NCBI RefSeq assembly: GCF_000482705.1 | Contig: NZ_AXWO01000032.1 | Span: 1 to 53,743 of the forward strand | Direction: 5' to 3' | DNA length: 53,743 nucleotides | DNA from: Glycomyces arizonensis DSM 44726 | Lineage (GTDB): Bacteria; Actinomycetota; Actinomycetes; Mycobacteriales; Micromonosporaceae | Shown here: positions 6,836 through 13,527 of the stretch, piece by piece | How the letters are laid out: the number at the start of each line of letters is the position of its first letter | Position numbering within the stretch: the stretch's first letter is position 1 | Translations under genes and position numbers: made by a program | Notes under the pieces: model-generated | Told to the model about the DNA's origin: nothing | What the model saw: the letters and a program-made list of their open reading frames with translations, nothing else | Database searches by the model: none

Positions 6836-8341
6836 ATGTCGAACCTCGAAGGCTCCCGCATCCGCACCGTGGCCGTGATCGGCGCGGGCCCGGTCGGGCT
6901 CGCCGCCGCCGCGCATCTGGTCGAGCGGGGCCTGACCCCGATCGTGCTCGAGGCCGGGGACGGCCCCGGAGCGGCGATCGCCCAGTGGGGGCACCTCCGC
7001 CTCTTCTCGCCGTGGCGGTTCGACATCGACCCCGCCGCCCGCCGCCTCCTCGAAGCCACCGGCTGGACCGCGCCGGACGAGGACCGGCTGCCGACCGGCG
7101 CGGAACTGATCGAGGACTACCTGGCGCCGCTGGCGAAGGCCCTCGACGAGCACGTCCGCTACGGCACCCGCGTGACCGGTGTCGCCCGACTCGGTGTGGA
7201 CAAGACCAACACGATCGACCGGGACGGGCGCGCCTACCTGCTGCGCACCGCCGCAGAGGCGGGCGTCGAGGACGTCGTCGCCGACGCGGTCATCGACGCC
7301 TCCGGTGTCTGGGCCCACCGCAACCCGCTCGGCGCGCACGGGCTTCCCGCCGTCGGTGAAACCCCCGACGCGCCCTGGCAGGCCGGACCACTCCCCGACG
7401 TGCTCGGCTCCGAGCGGGACCGGTTCGCGGGCAAGCGGACCCTGGTCGTCGGGGCCGGCCACTCGGCGGCGAACACGCTCCTGCTCCTCGCCGAGCTCGC
7501 CGAGACCGAGCCGGGCACGAGCGTGATGTGGGCGATCCGCGGCACCGACCCGGGCAAGGTCTACGGCGGCGGCGCTGCCGACGCCCTCCCCGCGCGCGGC
7601 ACCATCGGCACCCGCCTGCGCTCACTCGTGGAATCGGGCGCGGTCGAGCTGGTCACCGGCTTCACCATCCGATCGTTCACCACCCGCCCCGACGGATCGG
7701 TGGCGATCCGCGGCGCGACCGGCAGCCTCGCGGTCGAACTCGAAGTCGACAACATCGCCGCCGCCACCGGATTCCGGCCCGACCTGGAGATGCTGCGCGA
7801 GGTCCGCCTCGACCTCGACAGCGTGGTGGAGGCTCCGGCGCAGATCGCGCCGCTCATCGACCCGAACTTCCACTCCTGCGGCACCGTCCCCGCGCACGGC
7901 GAGGCCCACCTCACCCACCCGGACGCGGGTTTCTACATCGCGGGGGTCAAGTCCTACGGCAGGGCCCCGACGTTCCTCCTCGCCACCGGGTACGAGCAGG
8001 TCCGCTCCATCGCCGCCGCCCTCGCCGGCGACCGCGAAGCGGCCGACCGGGTCGAGCTCGACCTGCCCGAGACCGGCGTCTGCTCCTCTTCACGGGCCCT
8101 CGATGCGACCAGCATCGCCGACGCCGCCGAGGCGTCCGGGTGCTGCGGCAGCACCGCGACCGCCGAAGCGGACGAGGCCGACTCCGGGTGCGACACCGAC
8201 GCGTCCGCCTGGGGCACGCCCGCGTCCAAGGAGCCGGTGGCGGTTCCGGCCCGGGGTCTGGCGACCGGGGTCCCGCACGGCCGGGCCGGACAGCGCATCG
8301 AACTCCCGCAGGTCAAGGCCAGCGGCGGCGGCTGCGGCTGA
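6836..8341 (+). CDS. FAD/NAD(P)-dependent monooxygenase-like flavoprotein (ArsO-like)
   Basis: Flavoprotein of 501 residues with two dinucleotide-binding folds: FAD motif 'GAGPVG' at 16-21 and an NADPH motif 'VVGAGHSAANTLL' near residue 205. The late FAD motif is 'GFYIAGVKSYGRAPTFLL'. Such proteins (ArsO) occur in actinobacterial arsenic clusters, where they are linked to resistance; the reaction here is inferred from context only. The C-terminal 90 residues are rich in cysteine ('SGCCGS', 'DSGCDTD', terminal 'GGGCG'). The start at 6836 has ggagg 6 bases upstream; earlier in-frame starts lie in the operator. Confidence 0.82.
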   Translation: MSNLEGSRIRTVAVIGAGPVGLAAAAHLVERGLTPIVLEAGDGPGAAIAQWGHLRLFSPWRFDIDPAARRLLEATGWTAPDEDRLPTGAELIEDYLAPLAKALDEHVRYGTRVTGVARLGVDKTNTIDRDGRAYLLRTAAEAGVEDVVADAVIDASGVWAHRNPLGAHGLPAVGETPDAPWQAGPLPDVLGSERDRFAGKRTLVVGAGHSAANTLLLLAELAETEPGTSVMWAIRGTDPGKVYGGGAADALPARGTIGTRLRSLVESGAVELVTGFTIRSFTTRPDGSVAIRGATGSLAVELEVDNIAAATGFRPDLEMLREVRLDLDSVVEAPAQIAPLIDPNFHSCGTVPAHGEAHLTHPDAGFYIAGVKSYGRAPTFLLATGYEQVRSIAAALAGDREAADRVELDLPETGVCSSSRALDATSIADAAEASGCCGSTATAEADEADSGCDTDASAWGTPASKEPVAVPARGLATGVPHGRAGQRIELPQVKASGGGCG

Positions 8342-8422
8342 CTGCGGGGAAATGCAGTGTCCCGGTTCGGGGCGGGCGGGGCGGCGGCTGCCGACTGCCT
8401 AGACACTTGTCAAAATAGACGC

Positions 8423-9133
8423 ATGTCGAAACAGCACCTGCCGCTCGTGGACGACGCGGGCTGCCGGGTCCCGCTCGTGGCCGAGCCGCTCACCGCCGCG
8501 CAGGCCGAGAGCCTCGCGCCCGCGTTCAAGGCCCTCGGCGACCCGGTCCGGCTGCGGCTGCTGTCCCTCATCGCCTCACACGAGGGCGGCGAGTTGTGCG
8601 TGTGCGACCTGACCGACGCCTTCGACCTCAAGGCCCCCACCATCTCCCACCACCTCAAAGTCCTCAAGGCCACCGGCCTGGTCACCGCCGAGCGCCGCAG
8701 GGGACGGGTCTGGTACGAGGACCGGTTCCTGCCGAAGATCGGCCCGTTCGCCCTCTACGGACTGCTGTTCACCATCGTCGTCCTCTTCGCCCTTCAAGGT
8801 GAGGCGATCATCGCCCGGCCCTGGGACGTCGTCCGGATAGCCGTCCCGCTGCTGGTGTACTTCGGTCTCATGTGGGCCGGGTCCCTCGCCCTCGGCAAGG
8901 GCATCGGCCTGGGCTACGAGCGCTCCCCGACGCTCGCGTTCACCGCGGCGGGCAACAACTTCGAACTCGCCATCGCCGTCGCCATCGCGACCTTCGGCGC
9001 CGCCTCCGGCCAGGCCCTCGCCGGTGTCGTCGGGCCGCTGATCGAAGTCCCCGTCCTCGTCGGCCTCGTCTACGTCAGCCTGTGGGCCAGGCGGTTCTTC
9101 CCCGCCCTCGAACTCCGGGCGGCCAAGTCATGA
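8423..9133 (+). CDS. Chimera: ArsR repressor domain fused to the C-terminal half of the arsenite exporter Acr3
   Basis: One open frame of 236 residues joins two normally separate ars proteins. Residues 1-97 are an ArsR winged helix with the As(III)-binding motif 'ELCVCDL' (C59, C61) and recognition helix 'KAPTISHHLKVLKATGLV'. From residue 98 the protein is Acr3: 'YEDRFLPKIGPFALYGLLFT', then four transmembrane helices including 'FTAAGNNFELAIAVAIATFG' and 'GPLIEVPVL' with the conserved Glu (E208). Missing are the ArsR C-terminal tail and about the first six Acr3 helices, including the helix-4 cysteine needed for transport. The simplest origin is an in-frame deletion with its junction near 8712-8716. 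Export seems unlikely; DNA binding may persist. It overlaps arsC by 4 bp. Confidence 0.88.
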   Translation: MSKQHLPLVDDAGCRVPLVAEPLTAAQAESLAPAFKALGDPVRLRLLSLIASHEGGELCVCDLTDAFDLKAPTISHHLKVLKATGLVTAERRRGRVWYEDRFLPKIGPFALYGLLFTIVVLFALQGEAIIARPWDVVRIAVPLLVYFGLMWAGSLALGKGIGLGYERSPTLAFTAAGNNFELAIAVAIATFGAASGQALAGVVGPLIEVPVLVGLVYVSLWARRFFPALELRAAKS

Positions 9134-9594
9134 CCGAAACCGGCAAGCCCGAAGGCAAAGGAACACCCGCCATGTCCGCCAAGCCGTCCGTCCTCTTCGT
9201 CTGCGTCCACAACGCCGGCCGCTCCCAGATGGCCGCCGGGTGGCTCACCCACCTCGCGGGCGACCGCGTCGAGGTCCGCTCCGCCGGTTCCGCCCCCGCC
9301 GATCAGGTCAACCCCGCCGCCGTCGAGGCCATGAGAGAAGTCGGCATCGACATCGCCGACCAGAAGCCGAAGATCCTCGCCATCGACGCCGTCGAGGCCT
9401 CCGACGTGTGCATCACCATGGGCTGCGGCGACGCCTGCCCCGTCTTCCCCGGAAAGCGCTACCTCGACTGGAAACTCGACGACCCCGCCGGGCAGGGCGT
9501 CGAGGCCGTCCGCCCCATCCGCGACCAGATCAGAATCCGCATCGAACACCTCATCGCCGAACTCCTCCCCAGCGATCAGCCGACTCGCCACTGA
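9130..9594 (+). CDS. arsC: Arsenate reductase, low-molecular-weight phosphatase type
   Basis: Cytosolic enzyme reducing As(V) to As(III); in actinobacteria such enzymes usually work with mycothiol/mycoredoxin or thioredoxin. The P-loop is 'CVHNAGRSQ' (C25 nucleophile, R31), with later cysteines in 'ITMGCGDACP' and the acid in 'YLDWKLDDP'. The ATG at 9130 overlaps the chimera stop (ATGA). M15 at 9172, preceded by aaagga, gives the usual family length and may be the true start. With Acr3 reduced to half, the As(III) formed would need another exporter. Confidence 0.93.
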   Translation: MTETGKPEGKGTPAMSAKPSVLFVCVHNAGRSQMAAGWLTHLAGDRVEVRSAGSAPADQVNPAAVEAMREVGIDIADQKPKILAIDAVEASDVCITMGCGDACPVFPGKRYLDWKLDDPAGQGVEAVRPIRDQIRIRIEHLIAELLPSDQPTRH

Positions 9595-10205
9595 GTTGCG
9601 GCCGCCCTTGACCTGACTTGACTGCCGTAGCGGCCGACTCGGCGCGACGCGGCACCGCGAAGCCGCCGCAGGACGTCCTCGCACCTCTGCTCGAACGCGG
9701 CCCGCCAGGTGGAGAAGCGCGGGTCGAGGAAGGGCCCGAAGCCGGTGCCCTTGATCGCGTCGAGTTCGGCGTTGCGGGCGCCGAGCTGCTCCCAGTAGTC
9801 GGCCAGCTCCCCTGGTGAGAGCGCTCCCTCGATGATGCCGATGTTGTCGGCGTCGATGCAGGGCATGAAGAAGTAGGGTGCGTCGCACACCTCCAGGCTC
9901 GTGTCGGCGAACAGGACCTCGGGGACGGGGGCGTCGGTGTGCTCACGGATGAGCGCGAGGGAGGCCAGTTCGATGTCCATGGCCCCTTGCTCGTAGGTCA
10001 TCACCTCGACCCCGGGCGGGGGCGCGATCTTGAGCACGACGTCCCGCCCGCCGCGCAGCCGGATCTTGTAGGCGACGTTGAACCAGCCGTGGCCGAGCTC
10101 CTCGGCGAAGTCCTCGCCGGCCGGGACCCGGTCGGGCCCGAACGCTTTGGCGATCATGGCCTTGAGGGTTTCGGGGGTCTGGCGGTTCTCGGTGATGCTC
10201 TCCAT
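9576..10205 (-). pseudogene. Truncated aminoglycoside-phosphotransferase-like (APH family) gene
   Basis: N-terminal 60% of an APH/choline-kinase-fold phosphotransferase. The N-lobe is intact ('ELGHGWFNVAYKIRL', 'GRDVVLKIAPPP', 'YEQGAMDIELASLALIREH', each shown in part), and similarity runs to about 'FLDPRFSTWRAAFEQRCEDVL'. It then changes into an arginine-rich tail of about 30 unrelated residues. The catalytic loop (HxDxxxxN) and Mg-binding DxD are absent, so no kinase activity is expected. The 3' end overlaps arsC by 19 bp, so the truncation was probably made by the event that brought the ars island here. The start at 10205 has a good GGAGG; it is the last gene of the acetyltransferase-tetR operon. 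Confidence 0.75.
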
Positions 10206-10246
10206 CGGGGTTCCTCCGCTCATGGACTGGTGGACGGTGGTGCGGG

Positions 10247-10807
10247 TCAGGTGCCGATCGCGGTGATGCGCCGGACGGCTTCGGCGACGACCTGAGCGTC
10301 GTGGGGCTCGGTGTCGAGGGCGCGGTGAATGGTCAGGCCCTCGATGAGGGCGTCGACCATGCGAGCGGTGGCGGGGTCGAAGTGGCGCTCCAGAGCGGTA
10401 CGGGAGCGGGTCATCCAGGCGTTGGTGAGCGCCCGGAAGGCGGGCTCGCGGGCGGCGAGGGTGTACAGCTCGTGAGTGAGGACGAGGTCGCGCGGGGAGG
10501 CGAAGACGGTGTCGGCGATGATCGCGACGACCGCTTCCACGGCGTCTTCGCGAGTGGCGACCGCTGCCATGTGCTGCTCGAACTCGTCGCTCACCGCCGT
10601 CGCGAAGCGGGTGAACGCCTCCTGGAGCAACTCGTCCATCCCGCTGAAGTGGTAGGTCATCGAGCCCAGCGGGACATCGGCGGCGGCCGCGACCCTGCGG
10701 TGGGAGGTGCCGGCGACGCCCTCCTCGGCGATGACGTCGAGGCAGGCGTCGATGATCCGCTCGCGGCGGTCGGGATCATGGCGGCGCCGCCGCCCCGGCT
10801 CACTCAT
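10247..10807 (-). CDS. TetR family transcriptional regulator
   Basis: Repressor of 186 residues. The DNA-binding domain is typical: 'RRERIIDACLDVIAEEGVAG', 'TSHRRVAAAADVPLGSMTYHF' (in part). The C-terminal ligand domain resembles the TetR_C_6 type ('THELYTLAAREPAFRALTNAW', in part). Its ATG overlaps the acetyltransferase stop by 8 bp, making a coupled operon with the acetyltransferase upstream and the truncated phosphotransferase downstream. It probably autoregulates through a dyad in front of the operon. Confidence 0.9.
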   Translation of the reverse strand: MSEPGRRRRHDPDRRERIIDACLDVIAEEGVAGTSHRRVAAAADVPLGSMTYHFSGMDELLQEAFTRFATAVSDEFEQHMAAVATREDAVEAVVAIIADTVFASPRDLVLTHELYTLAAREPAFRALTNAWMTRSRTALERHFDPATARMVDALIEGLTIHRALDTEPHDAQVVAEAVRRITAIGT

Positions 10808-11399
10808 GGCCGGTCCCCAGCGTGCGGATCACCTTGGCGGGATTGCCGACCGCGACGACATCCGCGGGGAGGTCGCTGGTGACGACGGCGCCCGCGCCGA
10901 CCACGGTGTTGTCCCCGATGGTCACGCCGGGGCAGACGATGACGCCGCCGCCGAGCCACACGTTGTCGCCCAGCGTAATCGGCTTGGCCGCTTCGAGCTT
11001 GTCGCGCCGCGGCCCGGCCTCGACCGGGTGGGTGGGAGTCAGCAGCTGCACGTTCGGCCCGATCTGGCAGTCCTCGCCGATCGTGATGGCGGCGACGTCG
11101 AGCGCCATGAGCCCGAAGTTCACGAATGACCGCGCCCCGATCCGGAGGTTGGAGCCGTAGTCGACATACAGCGGCGGGCGGATGAAGACCTCCTCGCCAA
11201 GCTCGCCGAGGAGTGCGACAAGGTGCCCGCGGGCGGTGTCGTAATCCTCGGCGAACGCGGCCCGGTACCGCTCGGCGAGGACCGCCGCGCGCCGCATCAG
11301 CGCCTCGAGTTCGGGGTCGTCGGCGATATAGAAGTCCCCGGCCAGCATCCGCTCACGCATCGACCGATCGTCACCCGCGAAATATTCACCGTCCACCAT
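10800..11399 (-). CDS. Maltose/galactoside O-acetyltransferase-like hexapeptide enzyme
   Basis: Left-handed beta-helix acetyltransferase (LacA/Maa/NodL type), 199 residues, moving acetyl from acetyl-CoA to a sugar hydroxyl. N-terminal signature 'MRERMLAGDFYIADDPEL'; the hexapeptide repeats run from about 'GSNLRIGARSFVNFG' to 'IGDNTVVGAGAVVTSDLPAD', with the catalytic His in 'LLTPTHPVEAGPR'. The family N-terminus puts the start at the ATG at 11399. The longer in-frame reading upstream crosses the operator and is rejected. First gene of the operon with tetR. Confidence 0.9.
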   Translation of the reverse strand: MVDGEYFAGDDRSMRERMLAGDFYIADDPELEALMRRAAVLAERYRAAFAEDYDTARGHLVALLGELGEEVFIRPPLYVDYGSNLRIGARSFVNFGLMALDVAAITIGEDCQIGPNVQLLTPTHPVEAGPRRDKLEAAKPITLGDNVWLGGGVIVCPGVTIGDNTVVGAGAVVTSDLPADVVAVGNPAKVIRTLGTGHE

Positions 11400-11408
11400 G
11401 AGGACGAC

Positions 11409-11427
11409 CGTACACGAGTTGCGTACG
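11409..11427. promoter_or_regulatory. Candidate TetR operator
   Basis: Inverted repeat cgtac-N9-gtacg lies 10-28 bases upstream of the acetyltransferase ATG. It is the expected size for a TetR dimer and sits over the promoter of the operon that encodes the TetR protein. Confidence 0.5.
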
Positions 11428-11534
11428 ATTGTACCCATGACCCTGCCCCTGCGGCGATCGAGGCAGTGAACTGACCGCTTTCTCCTGTTCAAGCTGCGAG
11501 GCCTTCGAGGCAGGGTCGCTTTGCAAGCGCCCCT

Positions 11535-11772
11535 GTGGACGGCCACCGGGGCCGCCCGCTCGATGCGATCACCGCCTACGTCGAGCAGCGCCTCGCGAAC
11601 ATCGAGCAGTACCCGGCGATGACGTCGCTCCACACCGAGGTCCCTCGGCTGGGGCCTCATCCGGGCCCTCCTCCAGATCGAGGTCGGCTACTCGGGCGAG
11701 ATGGGATGGGCCGGAGGCAAAGCCGACTGGAAACCCTTCGGCGAGGCCACGCTGCGGCGACTCCTCACCTGA
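11535..11772 (+). pseudogene. Frameshifted remnant of a small unknown gene
   Basis: A GTG-started frame encodes 'DAITAYVEQRLANIEQYPAM' and 'TSLHTEV'. It becomes meaningful again one frame over as 'LGWGLIRALLQIEVGYSGEM', then 'GWAGGKADWKPF' and 'GEATLRRLLT' before a stop. Removing one c from the ccct run near 11643 joins the halves into a coherent protein of about 80 residues. I do not recognise the family. Either a one-base insertion has killed the gene or there is a sequencing error. Confidence 0.35.
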
Positions 11773-12058
11773 CCCCGCTCAGCATCTGCCGATTTCACTG
11801 CAACGGGACGGCCCGGACCTCAGCCTCGTGGCGGATCCACCACGGCCCCGCCGTCGCCACTGAGCCTTTCCCGGCAAGGCTCTCGTGACTGCTCGTGATG
11901 AGATCCCCTGAGGTGCAACGAAGCCCTGTGGCGCGGGGGGATGCCTGAAATGACGGCCTTGGCGCGCTTCCGGTGCATTGGAGGACCATGGGGGCTTCGG
12001 TCGTCGCGTCGTGCGGCCTTGGCGAGATGCGGTCGATGGCCCTCGCTACGGTGGTGCT

Positions 12059-12433
12059 GTGACCGATGCCAGAACCGCTGCCGAAGCGTACTTCCACAGC
12101 CTTGAAGCCCGTGACTGGACGGCCTTGACCGGCCTGCTCGCCGAGGAGGTGGTCTACGAGATGCCCCAGACCCGGGAACGCATCACCGGCCGCGACAGGT
12201 TCCTCCGATTCAATCAGGAGTACCCCGGCGACTGGCATCTGGCCGTGTACCGCCTCGTCGCCGAAGGACGGCGGGCCGCTGCCTGGATCGATGCGCGGGT
12301 GGCGAAGGAACACCAGGACGCCTGCGTCTGGCTGGAATTCGACGAGGCCGGACGGGTCGTCCGCGTTGTCGACTTCTGGCCTGAGGCATACGAGCCACCG
12401 GCCGGGCGGGAGCACCTCGCCGAACGCTACTGA
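12059..12433 (+). CDS. SnoaL-like/NTF2-fold protein
   Basis: Small alpha+beta-barrel protein of 124 residues. The order is typical of the SnoaL/ketosteroid-isomerase-like family: helix 'AAEAYFHSLEARDWTALTGL', then 'LAEEVVYEMPQTRERITGRD', and strands ending 'VVRVVDFWPEAYEPP'. The GTG at 12059 is favoured because the family helix starts right after it; a TACGGT -10-like box 7 bases upstream suggests a leaderless transcript. The substrate is unknown; the fold serves as both enzyme and binding domain. No operon partner. Confidence 0.72.
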   Translation: MTDARTAAEAYFHSLEARDWTALTGLLAEEVVYEMPQTRERITGRDRFLRFNQEYPGDWHLAVYRLVAEGRRAAAWIDARVAKEHQDACVWLEFDEAGRVVRVVDFWPEAYEPPAGREHLAERY

Positions 12434-12631
12434 ACCACAGCCCGCTGCGGTTCATCGGCATCACACCGGTACCAGCGCTTCCGGCTCTCGCCCACGCCCT
12501 GACGAAGCCCTCTGGTGAACAATGGAGTCACCGCACAACACCGTTGCCCCACAACGGCTTCGCTTGTCCGCCAATGTCACATGCCGCTGTGTCCTGCCGG
12601 TCGACCGGGAGGTCGTCACCTGGAAGCTCAT

Positions 12632-12787
12632 GCAAAAAGCCGCTTTCGAGCGACGGCGGTGCATCTGGAGTTCGAGCACGATCTGCAGCGTCCGGTCGGC
12701 CTTGCGGAGCGGACGGCGGTAGCCGGTCTTCAGGACTTTCCACGACCGCGGGCGCGCGATGCTCCGCTCAACGACCCAGCGGCGCCG
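12632..12787 (-). mobile_element. IS5-like transposase C-terminal fragment
   Basis: About 50 codons resemble the C-terminal DDE region of IS5-group transposases: 'RRWVVERSIARPRSWKVLKT' followed by 'GYRRPLRKADRT' and 'LQIVLELQMHRRR'. The catalytic Glu lies in 'VVER'. The upstream DD portion is absent and no terminal repeats are recognisable. The fragment abuts and probably truncated the membrane-protein remnant upstream on the same strand. Confidence 0.5.
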
Positions 12788-12792
12788 GTTCG

Positions 12793-13116
12793 ACCTTTGA
12801 CCAGGACGATAGTCGCGAAGAAGGCCGGAATGCGGTACCGCCACGGGAACGCCGACAACGGGACGAAGAAGAACGAGTCCTCGCGCTCGTAGGCAATGCG
12901 CTGTCCAGTTCGCGGGTCGACATCGACTTCAGGTGTCTGCCGCAGCCGTCGGTTGCACCACCACAGGCCCGCGGCCCCGACAAGGCTGCCGAGCAGCCAG
13001 CCGAGGGCGGTCGCCCGTGACTCGCTCAGCGGCGCTGGCTGGAAGCGTTCGACCAGGCCTCAGATCAGAAGTCCCGGAACAAGAGCGACTGTGCCGCTGC
13101 CTTGCCGAATCACCAT
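12793..13116 (-). pseudogene. Broken small membrane protein gene (in-frame stop, 3' truncation)
   Basis: Reading from ATG 13116 gives 'MVIRQGSGTVALVPGLLI', then a TGA (13060-13062), then in the same frame 'GLVERFQPAPLSESRATALG', 'WLLGSLVGAAGLWWCNRRLR', 'DPRTGQRIAYEREDSFFFVP' and 'YRIPAFFATIVLVKG'. The whole reads as one two- to three-helix membrane protein with a soluble 'DPRTG' loop, a layout common in small actinobacterial membrane proteins. The TGA is probably a former Trp codon, and the 3' end is replaced by the IS5-like fragment. Confidence 0.5.
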
Positions 13117-13527
13117 GCCATCGCCCTGTGACCCGGCCTTCCGAGCCGCCTACCGGCTGATGGAGCATCATGAGCCTCGATCATGACCAGGCTTCGCATA
13201 CGAACCGGCCGTTGCACCCAACGAAAGCCGCGGTCCGCGACATGGCCGACCGTCTTTACCGTTCGGGGTCGATCGCCCTCTCGGGGATCGAGTACTCCAG
13301 GGTGCTGGAGTCGTCGCAGCAGGAGTCGGCGGCGTTCACGGCAGCGGTGATCAACGGGTGCCACCGGTTCCGCGCCTCGCAAGGTTGTCGTCGAAATCGA
13401 GCACCAGCTGTGCTCCCCTCCTTCCGGCTCTTCGTGGTGATGTGCGGGCGGGTTACCAGGGGATATAGCAAGGGCACGCCGTTCGCTCCAACTGAAGGAG
13501 GGCCGGCGCACGCAGCGGCCCCTGCGG
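13117..13527. other. Intergenic, no convincing gene
   Basis: About 410 bp between the broken membrane gene and dnaE2. Frames on both strands are open in places, but none has coding character, a family motif or a ribosome binding site. It is probably decayed sequence plus the dnaE2 3' flank. No terminator hairpin was identified. Confidence 0.4.

Noticed and set aside
11400..11660. N-terminal extension of the acetyltransferase
   Set aside because: The extension is Arg-rich without similarity and covers the TetR-type dyad; family homologues start at the 11399 ATG.
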